From: an uncultured Prochlorococcus sp.
GTDB lineage: Bacteria; Cyanobacteriota; Cyanobacteriia; PCC-6307; Cyanobiaceae
DNA length: 6,077 bases
Assembly (NCBI GenBank): GCA_902572065.1
Contig: CACGEL010000036.1
Span: 1 to 6,077 of the forward strand
Reading direction: 5' to 3'
Both the position numbers and the translations under genes were made by a program. The notes beneath the pieces are model-generated. The model ran no database searches. It saw only the letters and a list, made by a program, of their open reading frames with translations, and was not told the DNA's origin. How positions within the stretch are numbered: the stretch's first letter is position 1; every line of letters starts with the position of its first letter. This document shows, in pieces, positions 1 to 6,077 of this stretch.

Positions 1-199
1 CACCGATCTTGACTTTAATTGTATTTAAGCTCAATTTTACTGCCTCTTGACTACCTTTATTGAAATTCCTGATGCATTCAATTGCAAGCTTCCTGGCCAA
101 ACCAGCATCTCCAAGATAAAGATTCCATTTTTCAATTTTTATAAAAATTTTTTCCGAAATAATACTTTCTAAATCACTTATTTGCATCTGAAGATCCAT
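1..199 (-). CDS. DUF3181-like small cyanobacterial protein, partial (3' end off left edge)
   Basis: Read on the minus strand from an ATG at 199-197, the frame stays open for 66 codons to the left edge, so the stop is missing. The product begins MDLQMQISDLESIISEKIF, continues through a WNLYLGDAGLARKLA stretch (residues about 26-40), and ends near the edge with a TIKVKIG segment. A short N-terminal helix, a 'W-x-LYL-x-DA' core and a late 'VK(L/I)G' motif fit the DUF3181 family of cyanobacteria, proteins of roughly 90-100 residues with no known function; this match is from memory, not a search. There is no signal peptide or membrane segment. A second in-frame ATG (codon 5, 187-185) is an alternative start. 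No Shine-Dalgarno site is visible. It lies 9 nt after the stop of the upstream membrane-protein gene on the same strand, so the two are probably co-transcribed. Confidence 0.75.
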   Translation of the reverse strand, partial: MDLQMQISDLESIISEKIFIKIEKWNLYLGDAGLARKLAIECIRNFNKGSQEAVKLSLNTIKVKIG

Positions 200-208
200 A
201 ATTAAAAT

Positions 209-460
209 TTAGGTTGATTGTTTCGTATAATCCTTAGGTTTCTTGAAAATTACAAAAAGTAAATGCGACGTGAGAATAACTGTCCATACAAATGCAAAGT
301 TATTAAAAAAAACTAATTCGTGTTTAATCTCTTTAAAAAGCCAAGTTCCACTTACAACGGCAGTAAATATCATGCAATGAATCACAAAATTCACTATTCT
401 AGAGAAATGTTTGTAAGTGGGATCTTCTGAATCACCATTACCGTACCATTTAATAGGCAT
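209..460 (-). CDS. Small two-helix membrane protein, function unknown
   Basis: This complete 83-residue frame runs from an ATG at 460 to a TAA at 211-209. I do not recognise a named family. The N-terminus (1-20) is polar and contains the string KWYGNGDSEDP. Two hydrophobic segments follow, at about residues 22-42 and 53-72, separated by a short charged loop (KEIKHE, 43-48) and followed by a basic tail (KKPKDYTK). It should therefore be a helical hairpin in the plasma or thylakoid membrane; topology is ambiguous because basic residues occur on both sides of both helices. Each helix carries one histidine (H28, H66). There is no cleavable signal peptide or lipobox. That it is a real gene is supported by uninterrupted membrane-like composition, tight 9-nt spacing to the DUF3181-like gene downstream, and non-overlap with any other frame of comparable quality. 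Confidence 0.75.
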   Translation of the reverse strand: MPIKWYGNGDSEDPTYKHFSRIVNFVIHCMIFTAVVSGTWLFKEIKHELVFFNNFAFVWTVILTSHLLFVIFKKPKDYTKQST

Positions 461-482
461 AATTATGTAATTTAGATTGTTA

Positions 483-511
483 ATAATAGACAGTTTAGCT
501 GAAATCTAGTT
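483..511 (-). promoter_or_regulatory. Possible promoter for the two minus-strand genes
   Basis: On the minus strand, TATTAT (488-483) matches the -10 consensus at five of six positions and lies about 20 nt upstream of the ATG at 460. The hexamer 17 nt further upstream (511-506, AACTAG) is a poor -35. In DNA this AT-rich a single -10 match is weak evidence; the call rests mainly on this being the only upstream spacer for the pair of genes. Confidence 0.25.
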
Positions 512-539
512 GACTAAGAGACCCAGGACCAGAGATATT
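510..539 (+). promoter_or_regulatory. Probable sigma-70 type promoter of tRNA-Arg
   Basis: TTGACT (510-515, five of six matches to TTGACA) is followed 18 nt later by GATATT (534-539, four of six). The -10 ends 10 nt before the first base of the mature tRNA at 550, so transcription would start only a few bases upstream of it, as is common for tRNA genes. An overlapping alternative -10 is TATTAC (536-541), with a longer 20-nt spacer. The segment lies in the 89-nt divergent spacer that also feeds the minus-strand genes. Confidence 0.45.
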
Positions 540-549
540 ACATAAATAT

Positions 550-623
550 GCGCCTGTAGCTCAGTGGATTAGAGCACCTGACTACGGATCAGGGTGTCGG
601 GAGTTCGAATCTCTCCAGGCGCG
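550..623 (+). tRNA. tRNA-Arg (anticodon ACG)
   Basis: The full cloverleaf can be drawn. The acceptor stem 550-556 pairs with 616-622 (GCGCCTG with CAGGCGC, seven perfect pairs), and the discriminator is G623. The D stem GCTC (559-562) pairs with GAGC (572-575). The anticodon stem CCTGA (577-581) pairs with TCAGG (589-593) around the loop CTACGGA, with anticodon ACG at 584-586. The variable loop is GTGTC. The T stem GGGAG (599-603) pairs with CTCTC (611-615) with one G-U pair, around TTCGAAT. A34 is normally deaminated to inosine by TadA, giving decoding of CGU, CGC and CGA. The 3' CCA is not encoded and must be added after transcription. No integrase gene or duplicated tRNA 3' end is visible nearby. 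Confidence 0.98.
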
Positions 624-678
624 TTAACAAATTATGAAATAATTTTTTTATATTTTCCCATAAAAAATCGTTTATATT
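624..678 (+). promoter_or_regulatory. Candidate glyA promoter region in the tRNA-glyA gap
   Basis: The 79-nt gap is almost entirely A+T. TTAACA directly after the tRNA (624-629) matches the -35 consensus at five of six positions, and TATATT (649-654) matches the -10 at five of six, but the 19-nt spacer is long. A second TATATT at 673-678 lies 24 nt before the glyA ATG and has no recognisable -35. Either could start a glyA transcript, or glyA could be read through from the tRNA promoter. I see no GC-rich hairpin that would end the tRNA transcript and no room for a glycine riboswitch. Confidence 0.3.
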
Positions 679-702
679 TAAATCGTAACCTCTCTTATTT
701 TA

Positions 703-1974
703 ATGAATATTCTTCAAGATCTTAAAGAAAGTGATCAGAAAATATACAACTTAATTAATTCAGAAAGAAATAGACAAGAAACGCATCTTGAATTAATCGC
801 TAGTGAAAATTTTGCGTCAATGGCAGTGATGCAGGCTCAAGGTTCTGTTCTTACAAATAAATACGCTGAAGGTCTTCCTCAAAAAAGATATTACGGTGGA
901 TGCGAATTTGTTGATGACATAGAAGAATTAGCTATCGAGAGAGCTAAACAACTATTTGATGCAGATTGGGCAAATGTTCAGCCTCATAGCGGAGCGCAAG
1001 CAAATGCGGCTGTTTTTTTAAGTTTACTTAACCCAGGTGACACGATTTTAGGAATGGATTTATCTCATGGAGGACATTTAACACATGGATCTCCAGTCAA
1101 TATGAGCGGGAAATGGTTCAATGCTGTGCACTATGGTGTTGATAAAGAAACTAATAGATTAAATTTTAATGTAATCAGAGATATCGCTATAGCTGCAAAA
1201 CCAAAACTAATTATTTGTGGATATTCTGCTTATCCAAGAACTATTGATTTTGAATCATTCAGAAGAATTGCGGATGAAGTTGGAGCTTTTCTAATGGCTG
1301 ACATTGCTCACATAGCTGGGTTAGTAGCAAGTAAACTGCACCCTAATCCAATTCCATATTGTGATGTAGTAACTACTACAACTCATAAGACTTTAAGGGG
1401 TCCAAGAGGAGGTTTAATTTTATGTAATGATAAAGAATTTGGAAAGAAATTTGACAAATCTGTATTCCCAGGAACTCAGGGGGGGCCTTTAGAGCATATT
1501 ATTGCAGCTAAAGCTGTTGCATTTGGAGAAGCTTTGCAGCCAAACTTTATTAGTTACTCAAAACAAGTTATCAATAATGCAAAAGTTCTTTCTTCAACAT
1601 TAATAAAAAGAGGAATAGATATTGTCAGTGGAGGGACCGATAATCATATTGTTTTACTTGATTTAAGAAGTATTAAAATGACAGGAAAAGTAGCTGACTT
1701 GCTTGTAAGTGAAGTAAATATAACCGCGAATAAAAACACTGTCCCATTTGATCCTGAATCCCCTTTTGTTACCAGTGGTTTAAGATTAGGAACTGCAGCA
1801 TTAACCACGAGAGGTTTTAATGATCAAGCATTTATTGAAGTAGGAGAAATTATCGCCGATAGATTACTTAATCCAGATGATTTATTGGTAGAAAAAAAAT
1901 GTAAGGAAAGGGTATTAACCTTATGTAATCGTTTCCCTCTTTATGAAGGCAAACTTGAACCATCAATTAAATGA
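703..1974 (+). CDS. glyA: Serine hydroxymethyltransferase
   Basis: This 423-residue cytoplasmic PLP enzyme interconverts serine plus tetrahydrofolate with glycine plus 5,10-methylene-tetrahydrofolate. It supplies one-carbon units and, in cyanobacteria, also handles photorespiratory glycine. Length is close to E. coli GlyA (417). Visible signatures are LIASENF (31-37), [11 protein letters not shown] (61-71), PHSGAQAN (94-101) and GYSAYPR (173-179). MADIAHIAG (198-206) carries the cofactor-binding D200 and H203. [14 protein letters not shown] (224-237) carries the Schiff-base lysine K229, and [14 protein letters not shown] (358-371) carries the substrate-carboxylate arginine. D200, H203 and K229 fall at the same numbers as in the E. 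coli enzyme, supporting this ATG, which also matches the usual picocyanobacterial start MNILQDLK. No Shine-Dalgarno site is visible. The last 32 nt overlap cinA. Nothing essential is missing. Confidence 0.97.
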   Translation: MNILQDLKESDQKIYNLINSERNRQETHLELIASENFASMAVMQAQGSVLTNKYAEGLPQKRYYGGCEFVDDIEELAIERAKQLFDADWANVQPHSGAQANAAVFLSLLNPGDTILGMDLSHGGHLTHGSPVNMSGKWFNAVHYGVDKETNRLNFNVIRDIAIAAKPKLIICGYSAYPRTIDFESFRRIADEVGAFLMADIAHIAGLVASKLHPNPIPYCDVVTTTTHKTLRGPRGGLILCNDKEFGKKFDKSVFPGTQGGPLEHIIAAKAVAFGEALQPNFISYSKQVINNAKVLSSTLIKRGIDIVSGGTDNHIVLLDLRSIKMTGKVADLLVSEVNITANKNTVPFDPESPFVTSGLRLGTAALTTRGFNDQAFIEVGEIIADRLLNPDDLLVEKKCKERVLTLCNRFPLYEGKLEPSIK

Positions 1975-3244
1975 TCCTTATATAAAAGGAGTTGAAATCC
2001 TTTCTATAGGAACCGAATTACTTCTAGGTAACATAGTAAATACTAATGCTCAGTGGATTTCTGAAGAGTTGTCATCATTAGGACTTAATCATTTCAGGCA
2101 GTCAACTATTGGAGATAATTCCTACAGAATCAGTAAGTTAATTAAAGAAATATCTTTAAGAAGTAATCTTTTAATTACTACTGGAGGTCTAGGGCCTACA
2201 CCAGATGACTTAACTACTGAGGCAATCGCTAAATCTTTTAATGCCCAACTTTCTGAAAGAAAATATTTATGGGCCGAAATAAAAAGAAAGCTGTCAACTT
2301 CAAGCTCTATTCTCGAAAACTCTAGTTTAAAAAAACAATGTTTTTTCCCAAAAGATGCTCAAATAATTAATAATCCCAGAGGTACTGCTCCTGGAATGAT
2401 ATGGGAACCAAAAAAGGGATTTACTATTTTAACTTTTCCAGGCGTACCAAGCGAAATGAAAGCCATGTGGAAAGAAACAGCAGCTGATTATATTCTAAAT
2501 AACTTTTCAAATGGTTATGTATTTTTCTCAAATACTCTTAAATTTTCTGGGATAGGAGAGTCTACAGTTTCAGAAAAAATCGATAATCTTTTAAAACTTA
2601 AAAACCCTACTGTAGCTCCATACGCAAATTTGGGAGAGGTTAAACTTAGAATAACAGCAAGAGCTAAAAACGAATTTGAAGCAAAGAATTTAATAAAACC
2701 AGTAAAAGATGAATTAAAGAAAAAGTTTTCGAAGTTTATTTTTGGTGAAGATGATGATAATTTATCAGGCGTATTAATTAAGCTATTACTGAAAAGAAAA
2801 GAATCTTTTAGTTTTGCAGAATCTTGTACCGGAGGTCTTCTTTCTTCCACTATTACTGCAATATCAGGTTCTTCTCAAGTTTTTAAAGGGAGTATTATTT
2901 CTTACAGTAATGAACTGAAAAAATCACTATTAAATATTCCAGAATATCTGATAGAAAAACATGGTTCTGTCTCTGAAGAGGTTGCTCAACATATGGCGAT
3001 TAATGCAAAAGAAACACTAAATTCAGATTGGTCAATCGCAATTAGTGGCATTGCGGGTCCAAATGGAGGTAGTAAAGACAAGCCGGTTGGGCTGGTTTAT
3101 ATCTCAATTGCAGGACCTCATGATCACATAACTAATATCAAAAAAACATTTAGCTCAAGCAGAGATAGAGTTGAAATTCAAAGACTAAGTGTAAATCTGT
3201 GTTTAAACAGTCTTAGATTAATCTTATTATCTAGTAGTAAGTAA
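1943..3244 (+). CDS. cinA: CinA-like protein (MoCF domain plus NMN deamidase-type domain)
   Basis: This is a 433-residue full-length two-domain CinA. The N-terminal MoCF/COG1058 domain (about 16-185) shows [20 protein letters not shown] (17-36), the nucleotide-site loop [13 protein letters not shown] (79-91), NPRGTAPGM (144-152) and FPGVPSEM (165-172). A linker (about 190-270) leads to the C-terminal CinA/PncC domain with [12 protein letters not shown] (291-302), [12 protein letters not shown] (315-326), [12 protein letters not shown] (341-352) and [12 protein letters not shown] (366-377). In characterised relatives the C-terminal domain deamidates nicotinamide mononucleotide to nicotinate mononucleotide and the N-terminal domain hydrolyses ADP-ribose-type pyrophosphates; the activities here are inferred. 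The name recalls competence/damage induction in Gram-positive bacteria, and nothing here shows such a role. The ATG at 1943 lies inside glyA. The conserved domain begins only near residue 16, so a later start such as TTG at 1955 is possible. No Shine-Dalgarno site is visible. Confidence 0.95.
   Translation: MKANLNHQLNDPYIKGVEILSIGTELLLGNIVNTNAQWISEELSSLGLNHFRQSTIGDNSYRISKLIKEISLRSNLLITTGGLGPTPDDLTTEAIAKSFNAQLSERKYLWAEIKRKLSTSSSILENSSLKKQCFFPKDAQIINNPRGTAPGMIWEPKKGFTILTFPGVPSEMKAMWKETAADYILNNFSNGYVFFSNTLKFSGIGESTVSEKIDNLLKLKNPTVAPYANLGEVKLRITARAKNEFEAKNLIKPVKDELKKKFSKFIFGEDDDNLSGVLIKLLLKRKESFSFAESCTGGLLSSTITAISGSSQVFKGSIISYSNELKKSLLNIPEYLIEKHGSVSEEVAQHMAINAKETLNSDWSIAISGIAGPNGGSKDKPVGLVYISIAGPHDHITNIKKTFSSSRDRVEIQRLSVNLCLNSLRLILLSSSK
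3202..3230 (+). promoter_or_regulatory. Possible internal promoter for leuCD inside the cinA 3' end
   Basis: TTTAAA (3202-3207, four of six to TTGACA) and TATTAT (3225-3230, five of six to TATAAT) are separated by exactly 17 nt. A transcript would begin around 3237, about 20 nt before the leuC start codon. The sequence lies within the last codons of cinA. Chance matches of this quality are common in AT-rich DNA, so this is only a candidate. Confidence 0.25.
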
Positions 3245-3253
3245 CTTTTTTTT
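3223..3253 (+). terminator. Weak hairpin plus T8 tract at the cinA/leuC junction
   Basis: CTTATTA (3223-3229) pairs with TAGTAAG (3235-3241), seven pairs including one G-U, around a 5-nt loop. Four nt later comes a run of eight T (3246-3253). The arrangement resembles an intrinsic terminator, but only one pair is G-C and the spacer between stem and T run is unusual. At best it would be a leaky terminator or pause site. The T run may instead serve as an unstructured U-rich leader for leuC translation. Confidence 0.2.
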
Positions 3254-3257
3254 CAAA

Positions 3258-4667
3258 TTGAGTCAAGATACCTTATTTGATAAAGTGTGGGAATTACATA
3301 AAATTGCAAATCTTCCTGGTGGCTCTGATCAAATCTTGATCGGTCTTCACCTTATTCATGAAGTTACTAGCCCACAAGCATTCGGAGCTTTAAAAGATAA
3401 AAATTTAAAAGTGAAGTTTCCCAATAGAACTGTTGCAACAGTTGATCATATTGTGCCAACAGATAATCAAAGCAGGCCTTTTAAAGATAATCTGGCAGAA
3501 CAAATGATTGATACTTTAGAGAAGAATTGTTTTCAACACAAAATTAAATTTTTCAATATTGGTAGTGGTAAGCAAGGAATTGTGCATGTAGTAGCCCCAG
3601 AACTTGGACTAACACAGCCAGGAATGACAATAGCATGTGGAGATTCTCATACATCAACACATGGAGCATTTGGATCAATTGCTTTTGGCATTGGGACTAG
3701 CCAAGTAAGAGATGTACTTGCCAGTCAAACGATTGCTATGAATAAACTCAAAGTTAGGCAAATTTGGTGTGAAAATAAATTATCCAGTGGAATTTATGCT
3801 AAGGATTTGGTACTACATATAATTAACCATCTTGGAGTAAAAGCTGGAGTAGGTTATGCATACGAATTTGCAGGCCCGGCTATAAGTGCATTATCAATGG
3901 AAGAGAGGATGACTATATGCAATATGTCTATTGAAGGAGGAGCAAGATGTGGTTATATAAATCCTGACGAAAAAACCTTTAATTACATTAAAGACAAATC
4001 ATACTCACCACAAAATGAAAATTGGGAGAAGGCTTTAAAGTGGTGGAAATCATTACAAAGCAATGATAATTCTATTTATGATGATGTTTTTAAAATAGAT
4101 GCTTCCAAAGTAGAACCTACTGTTACATGGGGAATTACTCCAGGTCAAAGTATAGGAATTAACCAAAAAATCCCTTCATTAAAAGAAATAGATCCAAACG
4201 ATCAGTTTATAGCAGGTGAGGCTTATGAATATATGGGCTTCAAACCTGGGCAACCTATAAAAGATACACCTATTGATGTGTGTTTTATAGGTAGTTGTAC
4301 AAATGGAAGAATCAGTGACCTAAGAGTTGCCGCTCAAGTAGTAGGAAATTATAAAATAGCAAAAAATATAAAAGCGTTTGTGGTTCCAGGATCAGAGAGG
4401 GTTGCAAAAGAAGCAAAAGAGGAAGGTCTTGATAAGATTTTTATAGATGCAGGTTTTCAGTGGAGAGAACCAGGATGTTCAATGTGTCTAGCAATGAATT
4501 CTGACAAATTAACAGGTAATCAAATAAGTGCAAGTTCTAGTAATAGAAATTTCAAAGGGAGGCAAGGATCTCCAAGCGGTAGGACACTCTTAATGAGCCC
4601 TGCGATGGTGGCTGCTGCTGCTATAAATGGGAAAGTAAGTGATGTTAGGGATTTTCTTAAAAAATGA
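3258..4667 (+). CDS. leuC: 3-isopropylmalate dehydratase, large subunit
   Basis: LeuC is the iron-sulfur subunit of isopropylmalate isomerase. With LeuD it interconverts 2-isopropylmalate and 3-isopropylmalate by dehydration and rehydration in leucine biosynthesis in the cytoplasm. At 469 residues it matches the usual length (E. coli 466). The three [4Fe-4S] ligands are present in FIGSCTNGR (C347) and EPGCSMC (C407, C410), the same numbers as in E. coli. Other aconitase-family signatures are [11 protein letters not shown] (32-42), VDHIVPT (62-68), [14 protein letters not shown] (126-139), FGIGTSQV (143-150) and the C-terminal [10 protein letters not shown] (434-443). The start is a TTG. No in-frame ATG lies between the upstream in-frame stop (3219-3221) and it, and the next Met is residue 83, whereas homology begins immediately ([13 protein letters not shown]). 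The start is 13 nt after cinA, with a T8 tract but no Shine-Dalgarno site in front. The end overlaps leuD by 4 nt. Confidence 0.97.
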   Translation: MSQDTLFDKVWELHKIANLPGGSDQILIGLHLIHEVTSPQAFGALKDKNLKVKFPNRTVATVDHIVPTDNQSRPFKDNLAEQMIDTLEKNCFQHKIKFFNIGSGKQGIVHVVAPELGLTQPGMTIACGDSHTSTHGAFGSIAFGIGTSQVRDVLASQTIAMNKLKVRQIWCENKLSSGIYAKDLVLHIINHLGVKAGVGYAYEFAGPAISALSMEERMTICNMSIEGGARCGYINPDEKTFNYIKDKSYSPQNENWEKALKWWKSLQSNDNSIYDDVFKIDASKVEPTVTWGITPGQSIGINQKIPSLKEIDPNDQFIAGEAYEYMGFKPGQPIKDTPIDVCFIGSCTNGRISDLRVAAQVVGNYKIAKNIKAFVVPGSERVAKEAKEEGLDKIFIDAGFQWREPGCSMCLAMNSDKLTGNQISASSSNRNFKGRQGSPSGRTLLMSPAMVAAAAINGKVSDVRDFLKK

Positions 4668-5284
4668 ATAATAAATTCAATCCTCCTAAAGGACGATTTT
4701 CTAAAATAAATGGTAAATGTATCTCATTAGTTGGAGATGATGTTGATACTGATAGAATAATCCCCGCTCGTTTTTTAAAATGTGTTGATTTTGATTCGTT
4801 GGGGAAATATGTATTTGATGACGATCGCAAAGCCCTTAAAGGAAGCCATCCCTTTGATTTAGAGACTAACAAAGGTGCCTCGATACTTATTGTTAACAGC
4901 AATTTTGGATGTGGCTCAAGTAGAGAACATGCTCCACAAGCATTAATAAGATGGGGAATCAAAGCAATAATTGGCGAAAGTTTCGCCGATATATTTTATA
5001 GTAACTGTATTGCCATTGGCATTCCATGTTTTACGCTTTCTAAGGCATCAATAGAAATTATCCAAAGATATATAGATGATAAAGATTTATTTTTTGAGAT
5101 TGATCTTTCTAAATCATATGCATCATCTAAAGATTTAAAGTTTAATCTTGAAATAAAAGAAACTTCAAAAAAAATGTTCTTATCTGGCGAATGGGATACC
5201 ACGTCAAAATTAATTGAAAACAATGATTTAATTGAAAAGAAATTAAATAATTTACCTTATATAAAATTTAATTCTAATTTCTAA
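4664..5284 (+). CDS. leuD: 3-isopropylmalate dehydratase, small subunit
   Basis: LeuD is the swivelling subunit that completes the isopropylmalate isomerase active site with LeuC; it has no cluster of its own. At 206 residues it is full length (E. coli 201). Signatures in order are [15 protein letters not shown] (24-38), the substrate-recognition region around 40-68, [15 protein letters not shown] (80-94) and [17 protein letters not shown] (104-120). A late LSGEWDTT segment (173-180) precedes a lysine- and asparagine-rich tail. The ATG shares the sequence ATGA with the leuC stop, which points to translational coupling and equal production of the two subunits. The TAA at 5282-5284 is only 3 nt from the end of the convergent gene. 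LeuA and LeuB are not in this window. Confidence 0.96.
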   Translation: MNNKFNPPKGRFSKINGKCISLVGDDVDTDRIIPARFLKCVDFDSLGKYVFDDDRKALKGSHPFDLETNKGASILIVNSNFGCGSSREHAPQALIRWGIKAIIGESFADIFYSNCIAIGIPCFTLSKASIEIIQRYIDDKDLFFEIDLSKSYASSKDLKFNLEIKETSKKMFLSGEWDTTSKLIENNDLIEKKLNNLPYIKFNSNF

Positions 5285-5287
5285 TAT

Positions 5288-6077
5288 CTATTCGAAGCCA
5301 AATAAAGTAAAGGCAATACCCCCTGATTCATTATGAGGTTGATAAAAGATTCCAAATTCATAGGATCTTTTTTTCCAATTTAATGAGATTTTAGAATTTA
5401 TAAAATCAATATAATCTTTTGCTCGTGATACTTTTAGAGTTGCGGAATTTTTTAGAATAAGAGGTCCTAACAACTGTTGGTCAAAAGCAATATCTAAAGT
5501 GAACTTATCAGAAACCTGATCAAACTTAAACATACTATCGCCACTTCTTATTTTGTAAAAAGGTAATAAACTAATCCTGGTATAGTCAAAAGATTTTTTT
5601 TTGAAAGAACCAAAAACAAATTCTGGACCTGCACCTATACCCAAGTACTGTTGATTATTTCCACTACCGTAAAAGGAATATAATAATTCTAATCTCGTAT
5701 TAAGGCTAAGTCCCTGTTGGATTGGCTTAGCAATATAAGTATATGAATTATCAACAGATATATTTGAGGGTTCATCAACAGTTATTGGAATTTTTTGATC
5801 TAACGAATAAAACAAATTACCTTTTGTCGTTTTAACCAAATTTTTACTATTTAAGGCTTCTCCTTTGAAATTTGCAAACCCTAAAGAAAATTCCTCATTA
5901 TTACTAATGCCATTAAATACCCAAGAATTTTTTTTTGCTAATTTAGAGCCATATCCTCCATAAATTTCACTTTCTCCTATGGAACCATTCCAAACCCTAT
6001 CTCTATAAATAACGTACAAACTTTTATTCCATTTTGAATTTAAAAAGGTAATATCTTTACTTAAATTAGTTTTTAAT
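5288..6077 (-). CDS. DUF3769 / LptD-like outer-membrane beta-barrel protein, partial (N-terminus off right edge)
   Basis: Read on the minus strand, the frame enters open at 6076 and gives 262 codons to a TAG at 5290-5288. A TTG codon at 6019-6017 could be taken as a start, but the 19 codons above it (LKTNLSKDITFLNSKWNKS) are open and of the same character, so the gene almost certainly continues beyond the edge. The product is a run of alternating polar/hydrophobic strands rich in Y, F, G, N and S (for example RVWNGSIGESEIYGGYG and LGIGAGPEFVFG). It ends in NESGGIAFTLFGFE, an amphipathic final strand with aromatic residues as in outer-membrane barrels. A C-terminal GG-(I/L)-x-F strand near the end is what I recall of cyanobacterial DUF3769 proteins, which are distantly LptD/OstA-like. 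A role in lipopolysaccharide export is an inference from that similarity only. No promoter or signal peptide is visible because the N-terminus is missing. Confidence 0.7.
   Translation of the reverse strand, partial: LKTNLSKDITFLNSKWNKSLYVIYRDRVWNGSIGESEIYGGYGSKLAKKNSWVFNGISNNEEFSLGFANFKGEALNSKNLVKTTKGNLFYSLDQKIPITVDEPSNISVDNSYTYIAKPIQQGLSLNTRLELLYSFYGSGNNQQYLGIGAGPEFVFGSFKKKSFDYTRISLLPFYKIRSGDSMFKFDQVSDKFTLDIAFDQQLLGPLILKNSATLKVSRAKDYIDFINSKISLNWKKRSYEFGIFYQPHNESGGIAFTLFGFE

Noticed and set aside
550..623. tRNA-Arg as an attachment site of an integrated element
   Set aside because: Both flanks carry housekeeping or lineage-typical genes, there is no integrase, and I found no repeat of the tRNA 3' end in the window.
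624..702. Glycine riboswitch or other structured leader before glyA
   Set aside because: The 79-nt gap is nearly all A+T, too short and without GC-paired stems typical of a glycine aptamer.
2515..2850. Minus-strand open frame of 111 codons inside cinA
   Set aside because: It lies antisense to the cinA linker and start of the deamidase domain, has no recognisable features, and cinA in this stretch is well conserved. It is a shadow frame.
4657..4962. Minus-strand open frame of 101 codons covering the leuC/leuD junction
   Set aside because: It is antisense to the most conserved part of leuD (the [10 protein letters not shown] and [10 protein letters not shown] motifs), which explains the open frame.
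4996..5223. Minus-strand open frame of 75 codons inside leuD
   Set aside because: Antisense to leuD with no own upstream signals or recognisable domain.
5238..5282. Inverted repeat AGAAATTA / TAATTTCT at the end of leuD as a bidirectional terminator
   Set aside because: The 8-bp arms have one G-C pair each, the 29-nt loop pairs only weakly (5249-5253 with 5264-5268), and no T run follows. It is within chance expectation for this AT-rich sequence.
1..6077. CRISPR array, insertion sequence, phage or defence genes
   Set aside because: No spaced direct repeats, transposase or nuclease motifs are visible on either strand; the space is filled by recognisable genes and short spacers.

Overview
The window looks like a core chromosomal segment of a marine picocyanobacterium, most likely a high-light type Prochlorococcus. 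The reasons are the strongly AT-rich composition (about two-thirds A+T by eye), very tight gene packing, absence of clear Shine-Dalgarno sites, and protein sequences (SHMT, LeuC, a DUF3181-type and a DUF3769-type protein) that read like picocyanobacterial versions. The strain cannot be named from the sequence.

Layout. Left part (1-460), minus strand: the 5' two-thirds or so of a small DUF3181-like gene that runs off the left edge, preceded 9 nt upstream by an 83-residue two-helix membrane protein of unknown function. Then an 89-nt divergent spacer (461-549) with a reasonable promoter for a tRNA-Arg(ACG) gene at 550-623. After a 79-nt AT-rich gap comes a compact plus-strand block: glyA (703-1974), cinA (1943-3244, overlapping glyA by 32 nt), leuC (TTG start at 3258, 13 nt after cinA) and leuD (4664-5284, sharing ATGA with leuC). 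Only 3 nt after leuD lies the convergent end of a minus-strand gene whose C-terminal 262 codons are present. It reads as a DUF3769 / LptD-like outer-membrane beta-barrel protein and continues past the right edge.

How the genes relate. LeuC and LeuD are the two subunits of one enzyme, isopropylmalate isomerase of leucine biosynthesis. GlyA supplies glycine and one-carbon units. CinA is a pyridine-nucleotide/NMN-recycling type protein. The spacing suggests co-transcription, but the four genes do not form one pathway. A possible leuC promoter and a weak hairpin plus T8 tract at the cinA/leuC junction suggest leuCD may be partly uncoupled from glyA-cinA.

I see no mobile element, CRISPR array, defence system, integrase or frameshifted gene. 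This is an ordinary housekeeping region. The points most worth a second look are the unknown two-helix membrane protein with a histidine in each helix, the cinA/leuC junction with its non-ATG start, and the two edge genes whose visible limits are easy to mis-annotate.
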